From NCBI GenBank assembly GCA_016192345.1, contig JACPUH010000021.1, positions 1 to 58,522 of the forward strand: a stretch of 58,522 nucleotides of DNA, read 5' to 3'. A program made the position numbers and the translations under genes. Source of the stretch: Ignavibacteriales bacterium. Lineage in GTDB: Bacteria; Bacteroidota; Ignavibacteria; UBA10030. Positions 17,710 to 25,560 of this stretch are shown here, piece after piece; the first letter of the stretch is position 1, and the number at the start of each line of letters is the position of its first letter. The notes under the pieces were generated by a model. That model did not search any database. It was not told where the DNA came from and saw only the letters and a list, made by a program, of their open reading frames with translations.

Positions 17710-18420
17710 TCATCCAACGTTTTTGTGTCGTTCCATAACAAAATCCCAATCGATCACGTTAAAGAACGCTGCGACATAATCAGCCCGCCGATTTTGATAC
17801 TTAAGATAATACGCATGTTCCCACACGTCGACGCCCAGGAGCGGAAGACGTCCGTTGCTGAGTGGTGAATCCTGGTTCGCGGTCGATTCAACAACGAGTT
17901 TCCTTCCATCCGCAACAAGCCAGGCCCAACCGCTTCCGAACCGCTTCATGGCCGCATCGCTGAACTGCTCCTTGAACCTGTCGAACGATCCAAAGTTCGT
18001 ATCGATTGCCTTCGCCAGGTCTCCCTTCGGTAGTCCTCCCCCGTTCTTCTTCATCATCTGCCAGAAGAGCGAGTGATTGAGGTGCCCTCCCCCATTGTTT
18101 CTCACCGCCATCCGTATGGTCTCGGGGAGTTTGTCAAGACTCCGGACAATCTCATCGATTGATTTTTTCTCCCACTCCGTTCCGGCAACCGCCTTGTTGA
18201 GGTTATCGACATACGCTTTGTGGTGACGGCCATGGTGGATCTCCATCGTCCGCGCATCGATATGCGGTTCAAGGGCGTCGAGAGAGTAAGGAAGCGATGG
18301 GAGTGAAAACGGTCCGGAAGAAGCTGCCTGCTGAGGAACTGTGGCATGGATCTCAGAAAAAATGGCGGGGACCGCTGCGACCCCCAGAACTGCGCTCTTC
18401 AATGCCTCTCTTCGTGTCAT
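17710..18420 (-). CDS. sodA: Exported Mn-type superoxide dismutase
   Basis: It is 236 aa with ribosome site AAGGAG and an N-terminal extension [23 protein letters not shown] that looks like a Tat-type signal (RR pair followed by a hydrophobic stretch), absent from cytoplasmic SODs. Metal ligands are His62 ([10 protein letters not shown]), His116 (LNHSLFW), Asp198 and His202 (DVWEHAYY). The Gly run at about 127-129 and ANQDSPL with its Gln indicate the manganese (or cambialistic) subtype. It converts superoxide to peroxide and O2, here probably in the periplasm, where a folded metalloprotein would suit Tat export. It is followed downstream by an exported MsrA gene on the same strand direction, consistent with an extracytoplasmic oxidative-defence pair. 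Confidence 0.95.
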   Translation of the reverse strand: MTRREALKSAVLGVAAVPAIFSEIHATVPQQAASSGPFSLPSLPYSLDALEPHIDARTMEIHHGRHHKAYVDNLNKAVAGTEWEKKSIDEIVRSLDKLPETIRMAVRNNGGGHLNHSLFWQMMKKNGGGLPKGDLAKAIDTNFGSFDRFKEQFSDAAMKRFGSGWAWLVADGRKLVVESTANQDSPLSNGRLPLLGVDVWEHAYYLKYQNRRADYVAAFFNVIDWDFVMERHKNVG

Positions 18421-18502
18421 CAGATCTTCTCCTTATATGGTGTTTACGTTTGGTCTTCCCCCACTCAACACAATGACCTGAACAAAGTGGCCGTATTAGT
18501 TT

Positions 18503-18528
18503 TTTCACCCTTCGTGACCTCGTGGATC
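18503..18528 (-). repeat. Dispersed CCACGAAGG-type repeat abutting msrA
   Basis: Reverse complemented it reads atccacgaggtcacgaaggg then tgaa, the same family as 12744-12770 and 13547-13573. It begins at the stop codon of msrA. Confidence 0.5.
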
Positions 18529-19108
18529 ATTCCAGCTTCAGCTTCTTGAGCTTCGGCCGGATCACGAGACTACAATACGGCGCGTTCGGGTTGTTCTTGT
18601 AGTAATCCTGGTGGTAGTTTTCTGCTTTATAGAACTTTTCGAGCGGCTTGATCTCCGTGACGATAGGGACGCTGAATTCCTTTTGCGCAACCTTCTTCGA
18701 CTTCTCCGCGATCTCCTTCTGTTGTTCACTCTGATAAAAGATCACCGACCGGTACTGAGTACCGACGTCGGCTCCCTGCCGGTTCAAGGTTGTCGGATCG
18801 TGCGCCCGCCAGAACAGGTCGAGAATTTCTCCCAGCGTGACTTTGGCCGGATCATATGTCAGCTGTGCCACCTCTGCGTGGCCCGTCGTCCCGTCACACA
18901 CTTGCTCATACGTTGGATTGGGCGTGCTTCCCCCGGCATAGCCCGCCTCCACCGATTGCACGCCGGGAATCCTTTCATAGACAGCCTCCACACACCAGAA
19001 ACAGCCAGCCCCCAATGTTATCATATCAACCTTACTCATGGAATTTCCTTTCTGCCCATACATGTGACAATAGGCTAACAACAGCGCCAAAACAATAGTT
19101 CGCTTCAT
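18527..19108 (-). CDS. msrA: Exported peptide-methionine (S)-S-oxide reductase
   Basis: It is 193 aa with a strong ribosome site (AGGAGGGG) and an N-terminal hydrophobic signal (MKRTIVLALLLAYCHMYGQ). The active-site motif GCFWC is at 35-39, Cys36 being the nucleophile; YAGGSTPNPTYEQVC, GHAEV and AENYHQDYY, all invariant in MsrA, are present. It repairs oxidised methionine by reducing Met-S-sulfoxide. A resolving Cys may be the one in NAPYCSLVI. There is no MsrB domain fusion. The signal peptide places it outside the cytoplasm, with an exported SOD gene next downstream. The stop codon sits at a dispersed repeat. Confidence 0.96.
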   Translation of the reverse strand: MKRTIVLALLLAYCHMYGQKGNSMSKVDMITLGAGCFWCVEAVYERIPGVQSVEAGYAGGSTPNPTYEQVCDGTTGHAEVAQLTYDPAKVTLGEILDLFWRAHDPTTLNRQGADVGTQYRSVIFYQSEQQKEIAEKSKKVAQKEFSVPIVTEIKPLEKFYKAENYHQDYYKNNPNAPYCSLVIRPKLKKLKLE

Positions 19109-19425
19109 GAACCCCTCCTGCTGTTAAAGATTTTTCGACAAAAAGCCGTCGTACAGCTACGAAATTAAAAGCAGACCACTGAAGAACACGGGGAGCAGCA
19201 TGAGGGGCGCGGAGTTTTGTTGTCTTTGCTCCGTGATGTTCTGTACATGCTCAGTGTCACTCTGTGCAAGGTTTTATTCCAAGCCCCCTCAGGGAGTCTT
19301 CCCCAACACCCCAAACATATGATTCTCCCGGAAAACATTCCTCACAAATCAATCACTAAAGCATGGTAAATCTGTTATGGTTCATGAAACGCCCGGCACA
19401 GGGTTCATTGAACCGTCAAACGCTT
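19109..19425. other. Intergenic gap with repeat remnants, no gene
   Basis: The 317 bp between the divergent ends of msrA and cho hold no plausible gene. At about 19208-19268 there is an inverted-sense tract (cgcggag ... ctttgctccgtgatg ... gctcagtgtcactctgtgc) of the same purine/pyrimidine repeat family seen near 6.5 kb. Promoter or terminator signals were not recognised. Confidence 0.55.
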
Positions 19426-20343
19426 TTATATCCGGGATGTTTCTCGGTGTTCGTTTTGGAGACGGTTCAACAAGGAGCGCTCGTCCCCTTTCAGCACCCC
19501 GTCGAACTCCTCGCGCGGGAGGCACCGAAGGAAGTGAGCGTGTTCCGCCGACGAAAGAAAGCTCAGGAGGATTTTATAACTGTCATAATCGAATCGATGA
19601 TTTCCGCGGATATGCTCGGTAAGCCCGGATCCCGTCAGCCTGTAGCTTGCCACCAGGCACCAATTATCCAGCAGAAACAATTCCCGCTCCCCGGTGGTTT
19701 CCGATCGTTCCTCCACCAGCACGCCGCCGTCATAAGGCCACGCTTTCACCCGTCGCTCTTCAAACGCCGTTTCGAACCGGTCGTTGTACTGCCGGACGTC
19801 CTCCTCCCCCATGCATGCGCCCCGGCAATGACCGAGGTGGTAGGAAAAGCAGTAGGTACGCGCGGCTTCAAGGCCGAGCAGTTTCGGACATAACCGGTGC
19901 TTGCGGGCGATGAGCTTCAGGTACTCTTTGGCCTGCGTCCGGTGTTTAAAAATGGCCATGATGGGGGAACCGTCTTCGAACTTCAAATACTCCACCGCCT
20001 CCAGGTCGATGCCGGCATATCCCCGTTTGTCCTCGACCCTCCGTGCGATGATGATGCGCCGGCGGCGCCGCGCTGCCACGTTGAACATCGGGCGAAGCTC
20101 TTTGATCAGTTGCGATTCCAGCAACAGGGCCCCCAGCTCCCCCGGGGTCCCCCGCGTTTCAATGCGCCTGATCCGCCGGCATAACCACTTCTCTTCCGGA
20201 GCCGAGAAATGGGAACGAACCCTCGTCCGGATCGTTTTGCTCTTGCCGACGTACAGCAATTCGCCCAGTGTTCCATAAAAGAGATACACTCCCGGCGTAT
20301 CGGGGAGCGTCTTTATGGCTTCAGGGGGAATCGCCGGTTTCAT
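19426..20343 (-). CDS. cho: Cho-type UvrC-homologue endonuclease
   Basis: It is 305 aa from the Met that overlaps the upstream stop (ATGA); longer starts add unrelated sequence. The N-terminal GIY-YIG nuclease has PGVYLFYG and LLYVGKSKTIRTRVRSH with the catalytic Tyr, Gly-Lys and Arg, and the Glu in ALLLESQLIKELRPMFN. A Cys-rich middle (YCFSYHLGHCRGACMGEE) and an ending with FDYDSYKILLSFL match E. coli Cho rather than UvrC; the HhH and RNase H-like C-terminal half of UvrC is missing, which is normal for Cho (about 295 aa). Cho makes the 3' incision on bulky lesions with UvrAB. It is the last gene of a tight cluster after the hip module. Confidence 0.93.
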   Translation of the reverse strand: MKPAIPPEAIKTLPDTPGVYLFYGTLGELLYVGKSKTIRTRVRSHFSAPEEKWLCRRIRRIETRGTPGELGALLLESQLIKELRPMFNVAARRRRRIIIARRVEDKRGYAGIDLEAVEYLKFEDGSPIMAIFKHRTQAKEYLKLIARKHRLCPKLLGLEAARTYCFSYHLGHCRGACMGEEDVRQYNDRFETAFEERRVKAWPYDGGVLVEERSETTGERELFLLDNWCLVASYRLTGSGLTEHIRGNHRFDYDSYKILLSFLSSAEHAHFLRCLPREEFDGVLKGDERSLLNRLQNEHRETSRI

Positions 20344-20699
20344 TTTTTCTCCCCGCGTTCCGAACGGAGCTGGTCGATCGTTTCCACCGCATGACGCATA
20401 TGCGGAATCACGATGCTGCCGCCAACGACCAGGGCCACATTCAGGGCATCGTGCAACTCTGCGTCCGTGCACCCCGCATCGATGCATTGGATTAGGTGAT
20501 AATCGATGCAATCGTTGCAGCGGAGGACAGCCGAGGCGACGAGGCCGAGCAGTTCCTTGGTTTTGGCGTCCAGTGCGCCATCACGATAGGCCGCGGTATC
20601 AAGGTTGAAAAAGCGCTTGATCCCGAGGTGGTCAATCTCGAGGATCCTGTCGTTCATCCGCTGACGATAGGTGCGAAACTCTTCAAGCTTTGTGGTCAT
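20340..20699 (-). CDS. Carboxymuconolactone-decarboxylase/AhpD-like protein
   Basis: It is 119 aa, starting at the ATG preceded by GGAGCGATC. The CMD signature is complete: ELLGLVASAVLRCNDCIDYHL with CxxC and the His three residues after the second Cys, then GCTDAELHDALNVALVVGGS. In AhpD this CxxC gives peroxidase or disulfide-reductase activity in alkylhydroperoxide defence; other members decarboxylate carboxymuconolactone. The all-helical protein is cytoplasmic. It lies 40 bp after hipT and overlaps the cho start by four bases, so cho is likely translationally coupled to it. Peroxidase role is inferred from the motif. Confidence 0.9.
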   Translation of the reverse strand: MTTKLEEFRTYRQRMNDRILEIDHLGIKRFFNLDTAAYRDGALDAKTKELLGLVASAVLRCNDCIDYHLIQCIDAGCTDAELHDALNVALVVGGSIVIPHMRHAVETIDQLRSERGEKK

Positions 20700-20739
20700 G
20701 ATCGCTCCTTTACTGATGGAACACGATAAATCCTTTTTC

Positions 20740-21672
20740 TCATAAAGCAAAACGATTCCGTCTTTGGCCAAGGAGAGTCCGGTAGGCCGTCTTCAACTCG
20801 TCCGTGAGAAAACTTGCCTCAATGAGATTTTCCCATTCCGTGCACGCTTGCGCGATCTCGTCCACTATGCTTTCGACGACTTTGGAGGGAAGTCCAAGAT
20901 GGCCGCGGCCAAACGACTCTATAACCATGGAACGGGTGAGGCCCCTTTGTTTGCCGTCCAGGGGAAGAGCTAGGTCCCGATCATCGCCTCCGGTCGTCAG
21001 TGCGGTACTCGCAAGGTCGTACGACGGGGCAAGCTCGATTTTCCCCTCGCGGCGGATCAGGGAGAGGTTCTTCAAATGCATATCGTCGTTGCCGACAAGC
21101 AGGTTGACCATGGTCAGTCTGAACAGCTTTACCTTTTCAAGGAGGGGAAATGTGCAGAAGGCGTCGATGACCGACACCACTTGTTCCATTGTCGCATTAT
21201 ATTTCTCAGAACGCGACTTGCCCAGGAGCTGTGCAAAATCCTCCACCCCCACCTTGCCATGGCGCCCGTGCCGGTCAAACCGTTGAACGAAATAGACGAG
21301 CGATCCGTCTTTGCAGAAAAGAAGTCCATGAAAAGGCGTCTCAAGACCGGCAGCGGCTGCGAGCCGCATGGTGAGGTCTTCGTTTTCCGGGAGGTGGGGA
21401 GCAAGAGGACTCTGCGGTTTCAGAATGAACCGTGCCCCGATGTCGACGATCTCGAACCGTTGTCCCGCCAAATCGAGGCGGGCACCCAGCTTCGGCTGAA
21501 CTCCCGGAACGGACATCCTCCCCACGCGGGTAACAATTTCATGGTGCAGTTCCTGCGTGGTATACGGAAGATCCTGGAGCATGTGGAGGCGGGGCGAAAG
21601 TTTCTGCAACCCCTCAAGGGAATAGCGCGAACCCCATCGAAGAGGAACATAGGTGATGGGGCAGACGTTCAC
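20740..21672 (-). CDS. hipT: HipT-like Ser/Thr kinase toxin (HipA C-terminal part)
   Basis: It is 310 aa. It lacks the HipA N-subdomain but contains the kinase: the Gly-rich loop SVPGVQPKL (about 54-62), whose Ser is the autophosphorylation position in HipA/HipT, FILKP with the ATP-binding Lys, FVQRFDR, catalytic GNDDMHLKN and the metal-binding YDLAST. Its length agrees with E. coli HipT. In that enteropathogenic E. coli system HipT phosphorylates tryptophanyl-tRNA synthetase and HipS neutralises it; targets here are unknown. The start overlaps the hipS stop (ATGA), arguing for a genuine split gene rather than a frameshifted hipA. The second Ser of the E. coli SIS motif is Pro here. Confidence 0.9.
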   Translation of the reverse strand: MNVCPITYVPLRWGSRYSLEGLQKLSPRLHMLQDLPYTTQELHHEIVTRVGRMSVPGVQPKLGARLDLAGQRFEIVDIGARFILKPQSPLAPHLPENEDLTMRLAAAAGLETPFHGLLFCKDGSLVYFVQRFDRHGRHGKVGVEDFAQLLGKSRSEKYNATMEQVVSVIDAFCTFPLLEKVKLFRLTMVNLLVGNDDMHLKNLSLIRREGKIELAPSYDLASTALTTGGDDRDLALPLDGKQRGLTRSMVIESFGRGHLGLPSKVVESIVDEIAQACTEWENLIEASFLTDELKTAYRTLLGQRRNRFAL

Positions 21673-21980
21673 GGCATCTCCTCCACGCTTACGGCACCGA
21701 CAAGATCCCCCCCGACCTGGACCAGTTGCGCGAAGAGATCGCTGTTGTCGATTTTCTTTTTCCGCACAAGGGCGTCCAATTGCATTCCCTCTGGAAGCGC
21801 GCCTTCAAGGAAAGGGGGAAAACGGTCGAATTCGGTGACGGACCTCCCAACCGGAACAGTCAACGAAACAGGATCGCCCCGGTACTCATTGACATAGCGA
21901 AAAAGATACTTCCTACCCCGCTCCTCCTCTGTCAACACGCCGGCAAGAATTCCATTAACGAATAGGTTCGCCTTCCTCAT
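21669..21980 (-). CDS. hipS: HipS-like antitoxin (HipA N-subdomain 1)
   Basis: It is 103 aa from the ATG with AGGAAG four bases before it; a GTG four codons upstream is less likely. The sequence follows the N-terminal subdomain of HipA: KANLFVNGILAGVLTEEE, then YLFRYVNEYRGDPVSLTVPVG, the conserved FPPFLEGALPEG and the closing helix LFAQLVQVGGDLVGAV. As a free protein it corresponds to HipS, which acts as the antitoxin in HipBST systems, whereas HipB mainly represses and boosts neutralisation. The start lies inside the last 26 bp of hipB and the stop overlaps hipT, so the three are translated in tight stoichiometry. Confidence 0.88.
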   Translation of the reverse strand: MRKANLFVNGILAGVLTEEERGRKYLFRYVNEYRGDPVSLTVPVGRSVTEFDRFPPFLEGALPEGMQLDALVRKKKIDNSDLFAQLVQVGGDLVGAVSVEEMP

Positions 21981-22209
21981 TCTCTTCCTCACGTTGGGTG
22001 GAAAAATCCTGCATCAAGGGACTTTCAAACTGCAGGTGGATATTCAGCACATTCAGCACTTTCATCAACGTGTCCATCTGAACGCTTCTCTTCCCCTTCT
22101 CAATGTCGAAAACGACGGTCTTCCCTACCCCAGCAAGGGTGGCAAGTTCCTGCTGGGTAAGCTGACTCTTTTTTCGGTGGAAGCGTATGATCTTTCCTAA
22201 TTCATCCAT
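21955..22209 (-). CDS. hipB: HipB-like XRE-family regulator
   Basis: It is 84 aa. A Cro/cI helix-turn-helix spans residues 5-58: IIRFHRKKSQLTQQELATLAGVGKTVVFDIEKGKRSVQ, with the HipB-typical second half (MDTLMKVLNVLNIHLQFESP), and a polar acidic tail. As the first gene of the module it should repress its own promoter; a 10-bp inverted repeat lies just upstream. In known HipBST systems HipB augments HipS neutralisation. The AT-rich upstream region contrasts with the GC-richer neighbouring genes, in keeping with a horizontally acquired cassette, though coding GC was not measured. Confidence 0.9.
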   Translation of the reverse strand: MDELGKIIRFHRKKSQLTQQELATLAGVGKTVVFDIEKGKRSVQMDTLMKVLNVLNIHLQFESPLMQDFSTQREEENEEGEPIR

Positions 22210-22235
22210 ACCAATAAAGAAAATTTTACCGCCAT

Positions 22236-22278
22236 AGCAGATATTGATTTTAGAATCACCGATTTTCGAATATCTGCT
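22236..22278 (-). promoter_or_regulatory. Candidate HipB operator upstream of hipB
   Basis: AGCAGATATT (22236-22245) and AATATCTGCT (22269-22278) are perfect inverted repeats 23 bp apart. Between them the sequence gatttt(a/c)gaat occurs twice as a direct repeat (about 22247 and 22261). The whole 22210-22300 stretch is AT-rich and is the only space for the hip promoter. Operator function is inferred from symmetry and position. Confidence 0.6.
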
Positions 22279-22393
22279 TTTTAGATGGAGAAAATTTACT
22301 GCTTTAGCGGGATTAAGTCAAGAACTATTTATTTTGCGACTTTTTTTCCCGTATCTCTCTTGCGCTGCTATTGCTATAACAGTAATTATCAAT

Positions 22394-25300
22394 CTAATGA
22401 CTGGTATAATTTAGAACATTCAAATATTGAAGGATTGAGCCCATCAGTCGTTCTCTTTGAATGGTATCGATGAGAGATTCAAAGGGGAACCCAAGCGCAA
22501 CGACACCATACTCCTTCCTGTATCCGATCCCGGCACCGAATTCATTCTCCGAATATCGCATGATCTGTGTGCTGCCTCCCCCCGGGGTGATGGCATCGGG
22601 TGACTCAACGAGGTAGAAATCGAGATCGAACGTTGTATTAAACAGGAGTGTATCCTTTGATAATGAAAAAGAAGGATCCACGGAATGGACGCGCCCGGCA
22701 CGGGAGGCGTGACTCGTTGCCCAATTGAAGCGCAACACGGAGCGGGCAAATTTTATACTCATACTATCCCGTCTGCTGAAGAGCTCGCTCCCCAGGTACG
22801 CTCCCGAGACGAACAGGTTTCCCCCGCTCAGAAGGTACGATCCGAGGCGGTACTGCATTGCAGGAGGAAAAGCGTCGAACTGTTTCCCGCGGAGTGAATC
22901 ACCGGTTCCTTTTGGCCATACCGTTTCCCGTTCCTTGCCCAGAATAAGATCGACAAAGGAATAGGATTCCAGTATGATCGAAGAATCCATGACCGCTTCA
23001 TCGCTGGTGGAAGAAAACGAAAGCCCGTGGGCGCGCAAAGCAAGTCCATGCACGTACGGGTAATCGAATGTATTTCCTGCAATGACCATTCCTTCTTGTT
23101 CCGAAACGCTCGCACCATGTCCGGGACCGTCGTTTCCACGGTACGCAGAGTTCCGGTTAAAATCATATTGTTCCCCCGTGAACCCGATCTCTTTTCCGTC
23201 CGGAACACCGCGGTCAAGCCAACTTAGAAACCCCTGGAATTCTCCCGCTTCGAGAACTCCCGGTCCTGAAATCCTGTCAAACCCGTTTACGATCAACACG
23301 GGTCGAAGGCTGTCCGCTTGCCGGCAAACTGCGAGAATTTCAGACGGGAAGCTTTCTCCGCCGTCGTTCACAGCGCTCACTTTGAAGCTGTAGATCTTTC
23401 CCGGCGCCAGATTATCGACACCGGCAAACGGTGTATTGACGATCTTCCCGTTATCGAACCCGCCATCCTCCAGTCGGGTATAGACGATGTACCGGGTGGG
23501 AGTGGCCGATGGTTCAAGAGGATCCTCCCGCGGCTTCCATCGCAGCACCGCGCCCCCGCGGTCATCCAACTCAGCCGTGAAATGCGTCACCGGCAGCGGT
23601 TGCACGAGGTACGGCTCCCCGTACTGCACGGAGAGAAACCGAAGCATCGCTTTGTAGATGGCCCGTCCGACATCGAACCGAAAGCGGGGATCAAGGACGA
23701 ATTTCATATCGAGGAAATTCTGGTGCGAAAGAAGTTCGAGCAGCACCGACGGCATGTTCGGTCGGGTGGCTTCACTGTAATCCGCATTACGAAGTTGTCG
23801 ACGGTTCCATGCGGGGTCGTACCTCGCGCGCAGATCCTCCACGACCTGCGTTTGGATAAGGTCTGCAAGGTCGCGGTTCGCGAAGCGGGAGACACTGTCG
23901 GGGAACGTCCTCGCTTCATGAGCATCCTCAATGCTATAGATCGAAAGCGTTCCGATGGTCGTGTCGTTGCTAGTGATACCGGCGTCGGTGTGCATCGCCA
24001 GCGAAAGGTCTATGGGGATCCCAAGCCCTTTTTCGTCTCTTGCCTTGTTGGGCCCGAAGGGGGCCCCTGTCAGGTAATTCAGATATTCTGCCCGGCTTTG
24101 ATAATCATCCCGGTAGTCATTTGCCTCTTTGTTCAGGCTGAAAACGAGGGTATCGGGCATTCCCGCAAATTGGAGCCAGTACCGGCTCCCTTCGACATAC
24201 TTGGGACGCCCGCTTGTCCGCCCATGACGAGCCACAATCCCCATTCCCCCGCCAAACCGGACCGCATCGGCGGAGACCACTTTCCCAATTTCACTGCTCA
24301 GGTTGGTGAGCGTGACGCTCCCCAGGCCCTGATTGCTTCCCTTTCCGAACCGAAAGGTCCCAAGGGAAATCCACGTCCCTCCGCCGATCCGCTGGTTCAC
24401 AACAAAGACCGTGGAGCCGCCGAGGTGGTTGACCACGTACCGTGCATCGGAGGCATTGGAATCCGATGCGCAGTAGGAAACGGTAACGGCGTACGAGCCG
24501 GTTTCGGGAATATTCGGTATCCACACGGCGCTCGCCGTTGCCGCCGAATCGGTCCACACAATGCGATGTGTGCCGAGCTTGAAGGGATTCACCCCGGGGC
24601 CGTAGGGGGGGCTGTCGATGGCAAAAGCTTCTCCGGAGCCGGTTGTCCATATCGAATCTGCCGCCGGTCTTTCGGAGTAACCCGTGGCAAGAAAATCATT
24701 ATCGACGATCACCTCGTTGGTCTGCGTGTCACGTTCCCGCGGGACAAACACGTTCGCACCCGCGTTCTCGAGCATGGGGATGAGATAGGGCAGGACGAAC
24801 GCGGTCGGGATCAGATCCTCCACAGAGAGGAAGAGCCGCGGTCGCTGCCATTCCCAGCGATCGATCTGGTTGTTGTAGTACCAGCCGTGACTGTGCCAGA
24901 GACCGATGTTCCGGTTGAATAATCCCTTGGAGGGAAGGAACGGTTTGCTGACATTCTGGACGACGGGTCGGCCCCGCTCCAATCGCGTTCGGGGCATCCT
25001 TCGACGGTCGTATCGTGCCGTGTCGCTCCGGAAGTAATTCGGCACGAGTTCCCTGAGGGGCGTTTTGAGGGAATGGAGGGAGAGTGTGAAATCTTCAAAG
25101 GAATCCGCGAAATAGGGTTGAATGATACTATCGATGGCCCGTACTGTCTCCTCCCTGTAAGGCACGGAGGAGAGATGATCGCTGAAGTGTACCTCGACAA
25201 CGTTTTTCACGGAATCGATAAGGATCGTATCCACGCGCGTTTGAGATGGAAATTCCCATGGAATTTTCTTTTCGGCGAGATCGAGACGAAATTCAGCGAA

Positions 25301-25408
25301 CACTTCCTCTGCCGTCTGTTTCGGTGCAAGACCGATGGAGCGGAGAGCGGAACAACCGGAAAGTGAGAAGACTGCGAGAATCAGAACTAAAGGCCGGGAG
25401 GATTGCAT
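22394..25408 (-). CDS. Lipoprotein with N-acetylmuramoyl-alanine amidase (Amidase_3) split by a golvesin domain, plus FnIII
   Basis: It is 1004 aa. The lipobox LSGC gives Cys19, so it is a lipoprotein. The Amidase_3 zinc site is spread over the chain: His in IGLWHSHGWY (about 172-174), Glu in LFLSVEDLIP (about 197), then after an insert LAMHTDAG and the catalytic-Glu-like VLLELLSHQNF (about 550). The insert (about 270-400) is a golvesin/CBM-like domain (ETGSYAVTVSYCAS, GTWISLGTFRFGKG, VSADAVRFGGG). Residues of about 610-700 are FnIII (YIVYTRLEDGG, IYSFKVSAVNDGG) and the tail is a class I glutamine-amidotransferase-like fold (GNLFVSGAYLGSELF). Homologues in Bacteroidota are often mislabelled xanthan lyase. 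It is probably a cell-envelope peptidoglycan amidase. Confidence 0.82.
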   Translation of the reverse strand: MQSSRPLVLILAVFSLSGCSALRSIGLAPKQTAEEVFAEFRLDLAEKKIPWEFPSQTRVDTILIDSVKNVVEVHFSDHLSSVPYREETVRAIDSIIQPYFADSFEDFTLSLHSLKTPLRELVPNYFRSDTARYDRRRMPRTRLERGRPVVQNVSKPFLPSKGLFNRNIGLWHSHGWYYNNQIDRWEWQRPRLFLSVEDLIPTAFVLPYLIPMLENAGANVFVPRERDTQTNEVIVDNDFLATGYSERPAADSIWTTGSGEAFAIDSPPYGPGVNPFKLGTHRIVWTDSAATASAVWIPNIPETGSYAVTVSYCASDSNASDARYVVNHLGGSTVFVVNQRIGGGTWISLGTFRFGKGSNQGLGSVTLTNLSSEIGKVVSADAVRFGGGMGIVARHGRTSGRPKYVEGSRYWLQFAGMPDTLVFSLNKEANDYRDDYQSRAEYLNYLTGAPFGPNKARDEKGLGIPIDLSLAMHTDAGITSNDTTIGTLSIYSIEDAHEARTFPDSVSRFANRDLADLIQTQVVEDLRARYDPAWNRRQLRNADYSEATRPNMPSVLLELLSHQNFLDMKFVLDPRFRFDVGRAIYKAMLRFLSVQYGEPYLVQPLPVTHFTAELDDRGGAVLRWKPREDPLEPSATPTRYIVYTRLEDGGFDNGKIVNTPFAGVDNLAPGKIYSFKVSAVNDGGESFPSEILAVCRQADSLRPVLIVNGFDRISGPGVLEAGEFQGFLSWLDRGVPDGKEIGFTGEQYDFNRNSAYRGNDGPGHGASVSEQEGMVIAGNTFDYPYVHGLALRAHGLSFSSTSDEAVMDSSIILESYSFVDLILGKERETVWPKGTGDSLRGKQFDAFPPAMQYRLGSYLLSGGNLFVSGAYLGSELFSRRDSMSIKFARSVLRFNWATSHASRAGRVHSVDPSFSLSKDTLLFNTTFDLDFYLVESPDAITPGGGSTQIMRYSENEFGAGIGYRKEYGVVALGFPFESLIDTIQRERLMGSILQYLNVLNYTSH

Positions 25409-25497
25409 ATGCTATCGGGGTGAATTATTTGTTGTTTGACCGCAGTACCTGAATAAAGCCAGATTAAGAAGATATTTTTCTTCATGGAGATTCCCCG

Positions 25498-25527
25498 CCA
25501 GCACGCCTGCGACAACAGGCGGGCTGG
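25498..25527. other. Hairpin in the gap between trehalase and amidase genes
   Basis: CCAGC-A-CGCCTG pairs with CAGGCG-G-GCTGG over 12 bp with one A-G mismatch and a 6-nt loop. There is no T-run on the minus strand, so it is a repeat-type hairpin or weak terminator after the trehalase gene. Confidence 0.45.
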
Positions 25528-25560
25528 GTGGGTCAAAAAGGCTGATGAGATGGCACGGCA

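Noticed and set aside
20740..21992. hipS/hipT as a frameshifted hipA pseudogene
   Set aside because: The ATGA overlap, the separate ribosome site for hipS, complete kinase motifs and matching lengths with known HipS/HipT speak for two real genes.
22285..22473. 62-codon plus-strand frame over the hip upstream region
   Set aside because: AT-rich, Tyr/Cys-rich and unstructured; lies over the presumed hip promoter and the end of the amidase gene; no ribosome site.
23318..24922. Long open frame (534 codons) on the plus strand
   Set aside because: It is antisense to the amidase/golvesin lipoprotein gene, whose domains are recognisable; the plus-strand translation has low complexity and no family pattern.
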